From Acidiferrimicrobium sp. IK (GTDB lineage Bacteria; Actinomycetota; Acidimicrobiia; Acidimicrobiales; Palsa-688): DNA of 64,000 bases. The stretch is taken from contig NZ_JAIMCB010000008.1 of the NCBI RefSeq assembly GCF_025499425.1, positions 186,001-250,000 of the forward strand. The letters are read 5' to 3'. How positions within the stretch are numbered: the first letter of the stretch is position 1; each line of letters starts with the position of its first letter. This document shows positions 34,471 to 43,672 of the stretch, one piece after another. The position numbers were made by a program, and so were the translations under genes. Below the pieces are notes generated by a model. It did no database searches, was not told the origin of the DNA, and saw only the letters and a program-made list of their open reading frames with translations.

Positions 34471-35828
34471 CAGGAAAGGTCCTTCAAGAGGGCTACGACC
34501 TCGGCGGTCCGGGCCTGGCACTCGCTCGGCGTCGGGGCCTCGAGGTTGAGGCGGAGCAACGGTTCGGTGTTGGAGGGACGGAGGTTGAACCACCAGTCGC
34601 CGAGGTCGACGGTCAGGCCGTCCATCCGGGACTGGGTGGCTTCGGGATGGCGCTCGGCGCCGTACGCGGCGGCGACGGCCTCGATCACCGCGTGGGGATC
34701 GCTGACCTCGGTGTTGATCTCGCCGGAGTCGGCGTAACGCTCGAAGTCCTTGCGGATCTCCGACAGCGGCCGGTCGGCTTTGGACAGCAGCTCCAACACG
34801 ACCAGGGCGGCGATGGACCCGGAGTCGGCCCGGTAGTTGTCCCGGAAGTAGTAGTGCCCGGAGTGCTCGCCGCCGAACACCGCGCCGGTCTCGGCCATCA
34901 CCGCCTTGATGTAGGAGTGGCCGACCCGGGTGACCACCGGCGTGCCGCCCCGCTCGCGGACGATCTCGGGGACCGACTTGGAGCAGATCAAGTTGTGCAG
35001 GATCGTCGAGCCCGGGTACTTCTCGAGCATCGCCGCGGCGACCATGGCGGTGGTGGTCGACCCCGACACCGGCTGAGCCTTGTCGTCGACGAGGAAGCAC
35101 CGGTCGGCGTCACCGTCGAAGGCCAGCCCGACGTCGGCGCCGGTCTCGGTGATCCGGCGCTGCAGGTCGACCAGGTTGGCGGGCTGGATGGGGTCCGCCG
35201 GGTGGTTCGGGAAGGTGCCGTCCAGCTCCCCGAAGAGGACTTCCAGCTCGACGGGCAGGCCGGCGAACACCGCCGGGACGACCAGGCCGCCCATGCCGTT
35301 GGCGGTGTCGGCGACGACCTTCAGGGGTTTGAGGCTGGACACGTCGATGAACGAGCGGACCTTGGCCGCGTAGTCGCCCAGCACGTCCTGCTCGCTGACC
35401 CGCCCCGCCTCTGCGGCGGGCTCCGGCGCCGGGCCGGCCACCGCGGCTTTGATGTCGACCAGCCCCGACTCCGCGCCGACCGGCCGGGCGCCGGCCAGGC
35501 ACAGCTTGATCCCGTTGTAGCGGGCCGGGTTGTGCGACGCGGTGAACATGGCGCCGGGCGCGTCGAGGGCCCCGGACGCGTAGTACAGCTCGTCGGTGGA
35601 GGTCAGCCCGAGGTCGACGACGTCGGCGCCGGCGGAGGTGGCGCCCCGCCCGAACGCGGCGACCAGCTCGACGCCCGAAGGCCGCATGTCCCGGGCCACG
35701 AGGATCCGAGGCGCCCCGCTGAACGCCGCGAACGCGGCGCCGACTCGCGCCGCGAGCTCGGCGTCGATCTGGTCGGGGAACGTCCCTCGGATGTCGTAGG
35801 CCTTGAAGATCTCGTCGAGGGCTGCCAT
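34470..35828 (-). CDS. manB: Phosphomannomutase / phosphoglucomutase
   Basis: 452 residues. All four mutase motifs are present: the phosphoserine loop TASHNP, the metal loop DGDADR, the sugar loop GGEHSGHYYF, and the phosphate-binding RPSNTEP. It interconverts mannose-6-phosphate and mannose-1-phosphate for GDP-mannose supply. TAAGGT lies about ten bases before ATG 35828, so the leader is very short. It heads the operon with the Trm112 protein and the SIS isomerase. Confidence 0.94.
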   Translation of the reverse strand: MAALDEIFKAYDIRGTFPDQIDAELAARVGAAFAAFSGAPRILVARDMRPSGVELVAAFGRGATSAGADVVDLGLTSTDELYYASGALDAPGAMFTASHNPARYNGIKLCLAGARPVGAESGLVDIKAAVAGPAPEPAAEAGRVSEQDVLGDYAAKVRSFIDVSSLKPLKVVADTANGMGGLVVPAVFAGLPVELEVLFGELDGTFPNHPADPIQPANLVDLQRRITETGADVGLAFDGDADRCFLVDDKAQPVSGSTTTAMVAAAMLEKYPGSTILHNLICSKSVPEIVRERGGTPVVTRVGHSYIKAVMAETGAVFGGEHSGHYYFRDNYRADSGSIAALVVLELLSKADRPLSEIRKDFERYADSGEINTEVSDPHAVIEAVAAAYGAERHPEATQSRMDGLTVDLGDWWFNLRPSNTEPLLRLNLEAPTPSECQARTAEVVALLKDLS

Positions 35829-35865
35829 GGCGAGCCCGACCTTACAGGAGCCTCCCGGCGACGAC

Positions 35866-35888
35866 CCGGGCCGGGCCGCCCGGCCCGG
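35866..35888 (-). terminator. GC-rich hairpin terminator after the large membrane protein gene
   Basis: CCGGGCCGGG (35866-35875) and CCCGGCCCGG (35879-35888) form a perfect 10-bp stem with a 3-base loop, 21 bp beyond the stop of the minus-strand gene at 35909 and 38 bp before manB. No U-run is present. Confidence 0.6.
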
Positions 35889-35908
35889 CCCGGCGCCGGC
35901 CAACGGGG

Positions 35909-38476
35909 TCAGTCCGGTAGGTCGGTCTCGTGGCGGGTCGCGGTGTCGCCGTCGCCGAGGACCTCGGCGTCGAGCAGCGGGGCGGCCTCGTCGGTCGACG
36001 GGTCCGCCCACGGCCACTCGCCGTCACCGCCGACGGTGAGCGGCTCGCCGGCCGGGCGGAAGTACGCCGGGTAGCGGACCCGCCCGGCGACGGCCAGGCC
36101 GGCGACGCCGACCAGGCCGAGGAGGCTGAGGAGGAACCCGGCCCAGTCGACCGGCGTGTAGCCGTAGCTCAGCGTGACGTGGTGGGAGGTGGGGACCACG
36201 ATCATCAGGTTGGGGGTGGCCCGGTAGACGGTCCCGGCGCCGCTGGCGTGCCAGTTGGGGAAGTACGACACCTTGACCAGCACCGGTACGCCGGTCTGGC
36301 TGACGTCGAAGGACACCGAGCTCTCGGTCTGCTTGATCGAGGACACCTGCACCGGCGGCAACGGCTTTTCCGGGACCGTCGCCGCCGACGGGCTGACCCG
36401 GGCCCACGACGACGGCCCGGAGGAGGTCTCGAACACGCTCCAGCGCGACGGGCTCAAATACCAGGCCTGCGACGCCTTCAGCCACGCCGCCTCGTTGGAC
36501 CCGACGTGGTTCATGACCACCGGCTGGTTGAGCAGCGGGGTGACCTTCGCCGAGTCGATCAGCTTGTAGATCTTCCACGTCCGTTGCGTGACGGTGGTCT
36601 GGCTGCCGCTGGTGTAGCTGACCGGGAACGGGCCGACCGAGCCGACCTGCTCGAGGGCGGTGTCGGCGCTGGCCTGGCTCTGGACGTCGGGGGTCAGGGC
36701 CATGAAGTACTTGACGCCGAGCATCTGGAGGTGCTGGATGCCGAGGGTGACGTCGGGGGCGGTGGCGTACTGCAGCCCGACCATCGGGTCCGAGGGCTTG
36801 TCGGACAGCTCCGAGACGTTGAGGAAATGGTACGGGGTGGTCGCCGACGACTCGTAGTACAGGCCCTCCATCGAGCCGACGCAGCCGTTGGTCCAGTACG
36901 GCAGCAGCATCAACGCGTCGGGGGTGCCCATCTGGTCGAGTTCGGGCTCGTACTCCCACATCGCCTGTCCGCACCCGTCCGCCGGGTCCTGGCCGAGCTT
37001 CTTCATCTCCGCGACCAGCGCGAAGTACTCGGCTCGGCGGGCCTTGCCCGGCGACTGGTATCCGCTGTAGTTCCAGTCGACCCAGTCGGGCACGTAGGAC
37101 CCCGCGGCGGTGGAGTGGATGCCGAGCCAGGAGTACTCGGTGGCGCCGCTCTTTTTGTTCGCCACCATGTGTCCGAACGGCAGGATGTGCAGCGGGTACC
37201 CCACCCAGATCAGCGCCGCGAGCAGCGACACCACCGGCACCGGGATCAGGCTGAGGCGGAGGTCCGGGCGCCGGGTCACCCCTTCGGCGACGAAGATCCC
37301 TAGCTCGGCGACGGCCAGGCTGGCGAGGAGGTACAGGCAGAGGAACCAAAACGGCAGGACCCTGGCGTTCCACAAGCGGGCCTGAGGAGCGAAGCGGAAC
37401 ACCACCGCCGCGGCGACGGTCATGGCCACCAGCCACGTGCCGATGGGCCGGCGCCGCACCAGCGACGCCAGGGCGCCGACGCCGGCCACGACGAACAGCC
37501 AGGTGTCGCCGTGGGGGAACAGCAGGGCCACGTAGGTGGTGAGCTTCTGGTAGCCCATGTTGGTGGCGTAGGGCAGCCGGTACTCGAAGGGCAGCGCCCA
37601 CCACGCCGCCAGCAACCCGCCGGTCACCAGCACCGGGAGCAGCCAGCGCCACCGGCGCCGCTGGGGGCGCAGCAGGTACATCAGAATCGCGCCGCCCACC
37701 GCGAAGAAAAGCGGCAGCACGTGGGACATCGCGCAGCACGCCAGGACCACCGCGGCCAGCCCCCGGGACCGGCCGGTGTCGAGGCCGCGGGCCACCAGCC
37801 CGAGGAACACCAAGGCCAGGGCCAGGCTGATCGCGAAGGAGAACTCGCCGGCCATCGTCGAGGCGATGTTGCCGCCGTAGATCGTGAAGTCCCGGTTGAA
37901 CAGGAACACCAGCGCCCCGGTGGCCAGGCACGCCGGGGCCGGGAACGGCATCCGGGCCAGGCGGCCCAGCGCCCACGCCGCGATCGGCATGGCCAACAGC
38001 CCGAGGACCGAGACCAGCTTGAAGGCGATGTTGTAGGGGATGACGTAGCTGACGACCGCGATGGCGACGATCGGAAGCGGGAAGTAGTACGTCAGCGCCG
38101 GGAAACCGTCGTACCAGTCCTGGGTCCACCCGGTGAGACGGAAGTGGGGCAGCAGGTGGGCCTTGACGTAGGCGGGGAGCCAGACGTGGGCGCCCATGTC
38201 GCCGCCGGCCGGGGTGGTGTTGGCGAACAGCTTCGACGGTTTGAGCTGGACGAAGGTGAACACCACGCACGCCGCGACCACCAGCAGGGTCAGGACCGCC
38301 TGGGGCCGGTCGGTCGACTCGAGCCGCTCCCACCACCGCGCCGGCGCCGCGTCGCCGACGTCGTCGGTGTGGTCGGTGTGGTCGGGCCGGGCACCGGCCT
38401 CCGCTGCGGGGCCGGGCCCGCAGGTGTGGTCCTCCCGCTCGGCGGGCAGGCTGGTGTCGTCGGCGGGCCCGCTCAT
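35909..38476 (-). CDS. Large polytopic membrane protein, YfhO/PTPS-related GT-C-like
   Basis: 855 residues: a cytosolic His/Asp-rich N-terminus, about eleven membrane helices up to residue 430, a long exported region (about 430-790) and a final helix near 800, then an acidic tail. TTPAGGDMGAHVWLPAYVKAHLLPHFRLTGWTQDWYDGFPA (read in parts) with its early Asp-Met is the outside loop typical of 6-pyruvoyl-tetrahydropterin-synthase-related and YfhO-like GT-C proteins. It probably handles a lipid-linked sugar at the cell surface. The reaction is not known. Confidence 0.7.
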   Translation of the reverse strand: MSGPADDTSLPAEREDHTCGPGPAAEAGARPDHTDHTDDVGDAAPARWWERLESTDRPQAVLTLLVVAACVVFTFVQLKPSKLFANTTPAGGDMGAHVWLPAYVKAHLLPHFRLTGWTQDWYDGFPALTYYFPLPIVAIAVVSYVIPYNIAFKLVSVLGLLAMPIAAWALGRLARMPFPAPACLATGALVFLFNRDFTIYGGNIASTMAGEFSFAISLALALVFLGLVARGLDTGRSRGLAAVVLACCAMSHVLPLFFAVGGAILMYLLRPQRRRWRWLLPVLVTGGLLAAWWALPFEYRLPYATNMGYQKLTTYVALLFPHGDTWLFVVAGVGALASLVRRRPIGTWLVAMTVAAAVVFRFAPQARLWNARVLPFWFLCLYLLASLAVAELGIFVAEGVTRRPDLRLSLIPVPVVSLLAALIWVGYPLHILPFGHMVANKKSGATEYSWLGIHSTAAGSYVPDWVDWNYSGYQSPGKARRAEYFALVAEMKKLGQDPADGCGQAMWEYEPELDQMGTPDALMLLPYWTNGCVGSMEGLYYESSATTPYHFLNVSELSDKPSDPMVGLQYATAPDVTLGIQHLQMLGVKYFMALTPDVQSQASADTALEQVGSVGPFPVSYTSGSQTTVTQRTWKIYKLIDSAKVTPLLNQPVVMNHVGSNEAAWLKASQAWYLSPSRWSVFETSSGPSSWARVSPSAATVPEKPLPPVQVSSIKQTESSVSFDVSQTGVPVLVKVSYFPNWHASGAGTVYRATPNLMIVVPTSHHVTLSYGYTPVDWAGFLLSLLGLVGVAGLAVAGRVRYPAYFRPAGEPLTVGGDGEWPWADPSTDEAAPLLDAEVLGDGDTATRHETDLPD

Positions 38477-38542
38477 TTCTCACATGTTGCCCGCTGCGGC
38501 TCGGCCGGTGGGCGCAGCCCGGCTCGGCGGCCGGGCCGGTCG

Positions 38543-38710
38543 TCAGGCCTGGGCGGCCAGGTCCAGCACCTCCGCGAGGGGCAGCGCCCCGTCGGTGCCC
38601 TCCCACCAGCGGGCGTCACACGCCGAGCAGCTGGCCATCCGCACCGACTCGCCCCCGATGTGCATCTCGATCATGACCAGCTGTCGGGTCCGACAGCGGG
38701 GGCAGTGCAT
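38543..38710 (-). CDS. Small zinc-ribbon protein (TFIIB-type Zn finger)
   Basis: 55 residues starting MHCPRCRTRQLVMIEMHIGG, with a second Cys pair in CSACDARWW; the four cysteines would bind one zinc. The C-terminus (LPLAEVLDLAAQA) is a short helix. The size and layout match the zf-TFIIB-like small proteins of actinobacteria. ATG 38710 is set by the position of the first Cys pair. Function unknown. Confidence 0.75.
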   Translation of the reverse strand: MHCPRCRTRQLVMIEMHIGGESVRMASCSACDARWWEGTDGALPLAEVLDLAAQA

Positions 38711-38823
38711 CAGCGGTCCCTCGATTCTCGCTCGCGGGCGGCCGGTCGCTCGCCCTGTGTCAGGTGTATCGACGGTGCCGGCGTGGGCCTTTAGCGCCGC
38801 GAGTCCGAAGGGTGCTAATCGAG

Positions 38824-39558
38824 CTAATGGAGAAGAGTGATCACCGCGGCCGCGTTGAACGCGGCGTGCGCCGCGATCGACGGTCCGAGCCGGCCGCTGC
38901 GGCGGGCCAGCACCCCGAGCACGATCCCGAACGCGGCCAGGCCCGCGAACTGCACCGCTTCGAAGTGGGCCAGCGCGAACAGGAGACCGGTGGCCACGAC
39001 CGCCACCGCCGGGCGGTAACGAGCGGCCAGCCCTTTGAGCACCAACCCCCGGAAGAACGTCTCCTCCACCAGCGGTGCTCCTACGGCCAGCACGAGCAGC
39101 AACACGACCGCGGCGAGCGCGCCGTGCGCCGACCCGGTGTCTTGCTGGGCCGGCTTGGACAGCTGGTGGGCGATCGAGGGGTCGAGCTGCTCGGCGGGGA
39201 GGTAGAGCAGCGGTATGAGGACGTACTGGGACGCCAGCCCCACGACCGCGCCGACCGCTACGTCCCACACGCCGGCCACCCGCAAGCCGACGTAGGCGGC
39301 GACGCCGGAGGGCCCGGCCGCCCCGCTCCGGCGGGCGCAGACCGCCACCGCGCCGAGCAGGCCGACCCACAGTCCGACGACGCCGCCGACGGTCACCCCA
39401 AGCGGGATCGGCCCGCCGCGGCCGGTGTGATAGCCGGTGCCGAGCGCGCCGAGGGACGCGCCGAGAGCCGACAGCACGACGCCGACCGCGAACCCTCCCG
39501 CGGCCACCGCCAGGTCCGCGCCGGGGGCGCCGGCCGCCGGTTCCGGTTCGGGGGTCAT
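38824..39558 (-). CDS. CPBP-family intramembrane protease
   Basis: 244 residues with about seven membrane helices. The CPBP motifs are intact: EETFFRG (motif 1, catalytic Glu pair and Arg), FALAHF (motif 2 His) and HAAFN (motif 3). CPBP proteases cut or process membrane substrates, as Rce1 does for prenylated proteins. ATG 39558 is chosen; upstream sequence lacks coding character. It probably shares a transcript with the DUF3499 gene 47 bp upstream. Confidence 0.88.
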   Translation of the reverse strand: MTPEPEPAAGAPGADLAVAAGGFAVGVVLSALGASLGALGTGYHTGRGGPIPLGVTVGGVVGLWVGLLGAVAVCARRSGAAGPSGVAAYVGLRVAGVWDVAVGAVVGLASQYVLIPLLYLPAEQLDPSIAHQLSKPAQQDTGSAHGALAAVVLLLVLAVGAPLVEETFFRGLVLKGLAARYRPAVAVVATGLLFALAHFEAVQFAGLAAFGIVLGVLARRSGRLGPSIAAHAAFNAAAVITLLH

Positions 39559-39605
39559 GGCCGTCCCCGCAGGGCCGGCAGTTCGGTCGCCGCCAGCGTC
39601 TCGGG

Positions 39606-39845
39606 CTAGGAGACCATCGACGTCGGCGGCTCGTAGCGCCGGCGGTGGGTCACCCGGCGGTCCACCTCGGCCCATCCCCGCGGGGCCCGGAGCCGGCCGG
39701 CGTGGTCCGCGCACAGCCCCCACTGGTCGCCCGCCGCGCCCGGCTCGTCGTCGAGCCAGACGCACTGCGCGCTGTAGTCGTAGGTCAGCCATGCTGCGGT
39801 CGGGGCGCCGCAACCGGGGCGGGCGCAGACGAGAGGGCGGGACAC
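39606..39845 (-). CDS. DUF3499-family protein
   Basis: 79 residues from GTG 39845. CARPGCGAPTAAWLTYDY and GLCADHAGRLRAPRGW are the family hallmarks, with two Cys near the start and a later Cys/His pair that could bind zinc. A longer start at GTG 39854 is possible, but TACCGT (39853-39858) lies exactly seven bases before GTG 39845, the spacing seen at other leaderless genes here. DUF3499 genes sit near manB and whiB-type genes in actinobacteria; function is unknown. Confidence 0.8.
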   Translation of the reverse strand: MSRPLVCARPGCGAPTAAWLTYDYSAQCVWLDDEPGAAGDQWGLCADHAGRLRAPRGWAEVDRRVTHRRRYEPPTSMVS

Positions 39846-39943
39846 GCCGCTCACGGTACCGTTTGGTTGCCGCCGCGGGGCGGACCCCGCGCCGCCGGCC
39901 GAGGCGCGAAAGACCTGCCGAGTGCTAGTGGAGCGCCGCCGCC

Positions 39944-39949
39944 TACCAT
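39944..39949 (+). promoter_or_regulatory. -10 hexamer of leaderless ftsH
   Basis: TACCAT six bases before ATG 39956, with no ribosome site in between. Transcription would begin at or next to the start codon. Confidence 0.65.
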
Positions 39950-39955
39950 GTTGCC

Positions 39956-41989
39956 ATGAGTCGCCAACCAGGAGATCTGCGGCCTGGTGGGCCAGACCGC
40001 AGCGGGGGTCAACCGTCCGGCACCCCGGGAAACACCAACTGGCGCTGGATCGCCATCGTCATCGCGGTCGTGGTCGTGCTGGCGGTCATCTTGACCAACC
40101 CGCTGCACAACAACAACGCCAGCGCCCAGAACTTCGGCAAGTTCTACAGCGCCCTGGAGAGCAAGCAGGTCGCGTCAGCGACGATCAACCAGGACACCGG
40201 GCACCTCACCTACACCAACACCAACGGCCAGGAGTTCTCGGTGCAGGGCCCCGCGCCGAGCCTCGACGCCCAGCTGTCGCAGCAGTACCGGACGCTGATC
40301 CCCGCCGACGGCCTCAAGTTCACGACGGGCACCACCAGCATCTGGGCGACGCTGCTCCCCTACTTGATCTACGCGGTGATCATCGTCGGGTTCTTCATCT
40401 TCATCAGCCGGCGAGCGCAGGGCCAGATGGGCAACATCATGTCGATCGGCCGCTCGAAGGCCAAGGTGTACACCACCGAACGGCCCCGCACGACCTTCGC
40501 TGACGTCGCCGGCTACGACGGGGTCAAGCTGGAGATCCGCGAGGTCGTGGACTTCTTGAAAAACGCCCACCGGTTCAAGGAGATCGGCGCCAAGATCCCC
40601 AAGGGGGTGCTGCTGGTCGGGCCTCCGGGCACCGGCAAGACGCTCCTGGCCCGGGCCGTGGCCGGTGAGGCCGGCGTGCCGTTCCTGTCGGTGACCGGCT
40701 CGGACTTCATGGAGATGTTCGTCGGTGTCGGCGCCTCCCGGGTCCGGGACCTGTTCCAGACCGCCCGCAAGCAGGCTCCGGCCATCATCTTCATCGACGA
40801 GATCGACAGCATCGGCCGCAAGCGCGGGGCCGGCCTGGGCGGCGGTCACGACGAGCGGGAGCAGACCCTCAACCAGATGCTCGCCGAGATGGACGGCTTC
40901 GAGGCCACCGAGGGCGTCGTGATGATGGCCGCCACCAACCGGCCCGACATCCTCGACCCGGCGTTGCTGCGCCCGGGGCGCTTCGACCGGCAAGTCGTCG
41001 TCCCGTTGCCCGACCTGGAGGAGCGCCTCCCGATCCTGGCGGTGCACTGCAAGGACAAGCGGGTCGGGCCTGACGTCGACTTGAGCACCGTGGCGCGCGG
41101 CACCCCGGGGATGAGCGGCGCCGACCTGGCCAACTTGGTCAACGAGGCGGCTCTGCACGCGGTGCGCCGCGGCGCCCGGGCCATCGAGATGATCGACTTC
41201 GAAGCGGCCCGCGACCGGGTCCTCATGGGGCAGCGGCGGGAGTCCACCGTGCTCTCCGACAAGGAGAAGGAGGCCACCGCCTACCACGAGGGCGGCCACG
41301 CGGTGCTCGCCTACGTGCTGCCCGACGCCGACCCGGTGCACAAGGTGACCATCCTGCCTACGGGCATGGCTCTCGGGGTGACCCAGCAGCTGCCCCTCGA
41401 GGAGCGCCACACCTACTGGCGGGAGTACATCGAAGACGCCGTGTGCGTGATGATGGGCGGCCGCTGCGCGGAGAACCTGGTCCTCGGCAGCCTGTCGACC
41501 GGCGCGTCGAACGACTTGCAGCGGGCGACGGAGATGGCCCGCAAGATGGTGCGGGAGTTCGGGATGAGCGACCGTCTGGGTCCGATGGCTTGGGGCCAGG
41601 AGAGCCAGGTGTTCCTCGGCGACGACTTGATGCACTCGGGACGCGACTACTCCGACGTGACGTCTCGGGTCATCGACGAGGAGGTGGAGCGGATCCTGCG
41701 CGAGCAGGAGGGTCGAGCGACCCGGCTGCTCACCGAGCACCGGCGGGGCCTCACCGCGGTGGCCCACTCCCTCCTCGAGAAGGAGACCATCGACGGCGCC
41801 GAGGTCGGCCGCCTGGTCGACACCGCCTATGGCCGTCCGGTCCACGAGGAGGTGGCGGTGGTGCCGACCTTCGCCGAGCCGCAGCCGGTGGCCGGCCACC
41901 CCGACCCCGAGGCCACCCCCGCGGGCGGCAACGGCACCATGCCGATGCCCACGACCTGGCAGCGCCAGGCCGACCGCCCCACCGACTGA
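39956..41989 (+). CDS. ftsH: FtsH, membrane-bound AAA+ zinc metalloprotease
   Basis: 677 residues: membrane helices at about 30-48 and 129-150 with a small outside domain between them, the AAA module with Walker A GPPGTGKT (222-229), Walker [10 protein letters not shown], the second region of homology ([19 protein letters not shown]), and the protease domain with zinc motif HEGGH near 443. It degrades damaged or unassembled membrane proteins and regulators. The tail after about 640 is Pro-rich. The stop lies inside the first copy of a 15-bp tandem repeat, followed by a strong hairpin shared with the convergent gene. Confidence 0.97.
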   Translation: MSRQPGDLRPGGPDRSGGQPSGTPGNTNWRWIAIVIAVVVVLAVILTNPLHNNNASAQNFGKFYSALESKQVASATINQDTGHLTYTNTNGQEFSVQGPAPSLDAQLSQQYRTLIPADGLKFTTGTTSIWATLLPYLIYAVIIVGFFIFISRRAQGQMGNIMSIGRSKAKVYTTERPRTTFADVAGYDGVKLEIREVVDFLKNAHRFKEIGAKIPKGVLLVGPPGTGKTLLARAVAGEAGVPFLSVTGSDFMEMFVGVGASRVRDLFQTARKQAPAIIFIDEIDSIGRKRGAGLGGGHDEREQTLNQMLAEMDGFEATEGVVMMAATNRPDILDPALLRPGRFDRQVVVPLPDLEERLPILAVHCKDKRVGPDVDLSTVARGTPGMSGADLANLVNEAALHAVRRGARAIEMIDFEAARDRVLMGQRRESTVLSDKEKEATAYHEGGHAVLAYVLPDADPVHKVTILPTGMALGVTQQLPLEERHTYWREYIEDAVCVMMGGRCAENLVLGSLSTGASNDLQRATEMARKMVREFGMSDRLGPMAWGQESQVFLGDDLMHSGRDYSDVTSRVIDEEVERILREQEGRATRLLTEHRRGLTAVAHSLLEKETIDGAEVGRLVDTAYGRPVHEEVAVVPTFAEPQPVAGHPDPEATPAGGNGTMPMPTTWQRQADRPTD

Positions 41990-42028
41990 CCGGGGCCCGA
42001 CTGACCCGGGCCCGACTGACCGGGGCCC
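41984..42028. repeat. Three tandem 15-bp repeats spanning the ftsH stop codon
   Basis: GACTGACCGGGGCCC at 41984-41998, a one-base variant at 41999-42013, and an exact copy at 42014-42028, with degenerate copies to about 42064. Since 15 is a multiple of three, each unit places another TGA in the ftsH frame (41987, 42002, 42017). Confidence 0.85.
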
Positions 42029-42067
42029 GCCGACCGATCCGGGGCCGCCGACTGGCCCGACCCGCCG

Positions 42068-42108
42068 GCTGACCTGTCCCCGCTGACCGCCCGGCGGGGA
42101 CGGTCAGC
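42068..42108. terminator. Bidirectional terminator between ftsH and the DUF5719 gene
   Basis: GCTGACC-T-GTCCCCGC (42068-42083) pairs with GCGGGGAC-GGTCAGC (42094-42108): 15 bp with a single bulge and a 10-base loop. The right arm overlaps the stop codon of the minus-strand gene. Confidence 0.75.
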
Positions 42109-43672
42109 TGAGCGGCACGCCCGTCGACAGCGAGAACCCCGGCGCGGTGCCGGTACCGCCGAGGTCGGACTCGACGTAGATCGGGCCGGTGGCTCGCACC
42201 ACGATCGGACCCCGGTAGGAACCGGCCTTGGCGGCGAGGGAGATCACCGTCCGCTGGCTGCCGGGCAGGGTCAGCCCGCTCAGGCCCGGCAGGGGGATCT
42301 CCTGCCCGCCGGCCATGCCGAAGAGGGTGACGTCGAGCGGGTTGGGGCCGGGGGCGAGCAGTGCCAGGGAGTCGCTCCCGCCGGTCGCGGCGACCGGGAC
42401 CAGCCACGCGGCGGCGGCCATCCGGGCGCCGGGCAGGCTGGCCACACCCCGCCGGGCGGCGGGGGCCACCGCGGCCACCGTCCTTGTGGCCACCACGCCC
42501 ACCCCGTTGGTGCTGACCAGCGTCGCGGTGTGCCCGACGCCGGGCGGGATCCTGGCCTCGCTGTCGGAGACGATGGTGGTGACCGCCTGCGGCCCGACGG
42601 TCAAACGGAACGGCTCGGCCTGGCCCTGGTCCAACGCCACCGACAGGGAGACCGTCGCCGGCCGCGCCGAGGGGTTGTAGATCACGTAGCGCTCGTCGAG
42701 GCCGTTGCCGGCCTCCCCGTCGGGCCACGCCCAGCGCCTGCCGGCGGAAGGCGAGCCGAGGGTGAGCACCACGCCCGCCGCCGGCGCCGCGGGGTCGGCG
42801 GATGTCGGGTTGGCCGGATTGGCCGGGGCTCCGATGGTCGCCTCGCCCGGCGCCGGCGGGGTCACCACCTCGGTGCTCCAGGCCACCACCCGCCCGCTGC
42901 GGGCGTGGACGGTCGTGGCGATCTGCTTGCGGCGGCGGAGATGGCTGCGCAAGTCGACCGACAGCAGCCCGCCGGCCGGCACGACCAGACCCTGGAAGTC
43001 GCCGGGGGCCTCGACGCCCTGCTCGGTGGTGAAGGTCATGTCCACCACCGCGTCGGTCGGGTACGGGTTGAGGAGGGTGATGGTGTCGGTGGCGTTGACC
43101 AGGGTCTGGCCGGTGGCGAAGTACCACTGCTGGGACCCGGCGGTGGCGCAGGGGGTCGCGGCCTGCCCGAGCGGGCCGGACACGACCTGGTCCACCGCGG
43201 CGGCGCCCCCGTCGAGGTCGACGACCGCCCCGACCCACGGCGGGTCGCCGGGGAGGGTCTCGTCGACGTTGGTGGTGGAATGGGCGGCCACCGTGTAGGT
43301 GGCGCTGCGCCCGGCGCCGCGCGACGCCACCAGCCGCACCCGGGCCCGCAACGCCTGGTCGCCGGCGTTGGCGATCACCAGCTTCCCGGCGGCGGCCCCG
43401 TTGCTCGTCCCCGTCGCCCCGGCGCAGAACCACGACGACGACAGCGCCGCGGCCGGCGCCGCGACGGGTACCGGCTGGCTGGCGGCCACCGGCGCCGGGC
43501 CGGGCTGGCCCGCGGCGCGGTCGGCGATGCCTCCGGCGACGAGGAGGCCGGCGACGCCGATCACGACCGGGAACCGGGCGGAACGCTGCCGGGGGGGCCG
43601 GGCCGGCCGGCGGCCGGGCCGTTCGGTCGGCTGCTCGGGGCGCCAGGCGCCGGGGCCGGGCAGGTCAGACAT
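42104..43672 (-). CDS. DUF5719-family exported protein
   Basis: 522 residues: a cytosolic Pro/Arg-rich N-terminus, one membrane segment at about 34-52 acting as anchor, then about 450 exported residues arranged as repeated beta-sandwich-like units (LVIANAGDQALRARVRLVAS; ITLLNPYPTDAVVDMTF; YVIYNPSARPATVSLSVAL). There are two Cys (WFCAGA, TPCATA). The gene overlaps the giant glycosyltransferase gene by 8 bases, as DUF5719 genes usually do, so the two probably act together at the surface. Function unknown. Confidence 0.8.
   Translation of the reverse strand: MSDLPGPGAWRPEQPTERPGRRPARPPRQRSARFPVVIGVAGLLVAGGIADRAAGQPGPAPVAASQPVPVAAPAAALSSSWFCAGATGTSNGAAAGKLVIANAGDQALRARVRLVASRGAGRSATYTVAAHSTTNVDETLPGDPPWVGAVVDLDGGAAAVDQVVSGPLGQAATPCATAGSQQWYFATGQTLVNATDTITLLNPYPTDAVVDMTFTTEQGVEAPGDFQGLVVPAGGLLSVDLRSHLRRRKQIATTVHARSGRVVAWSTEVVTPPAPGEATIGAPANPANPTSADPAAPAAGVVLTLGSPSAGRRWAWPDGEAGNGLDERYVIYNPSARPATVSLSVALDQGQAEPFRLTVGPQAVTTIVSDSEARIPPGVGHTATLVSTNGVGVVATRTVAAVAPAARRGVASLPGARMAAAAWLVPVAATGGSDSLALLAPGPNPLDVTLFGMAGGQEIPLPGLSGLTLPGSQRTVISLAAKAGSYRGPIVVRATGPIYVESDLGGTGTAPGFSLSTGVPLS

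Noticed and set aside
39918..39930. GAGTGCTAG upstream of ftsH as half of a CIRCE/HrcA site
   Set aside because: The left half TTAGCACTC is absent at the required spacing, so this is a chance match.
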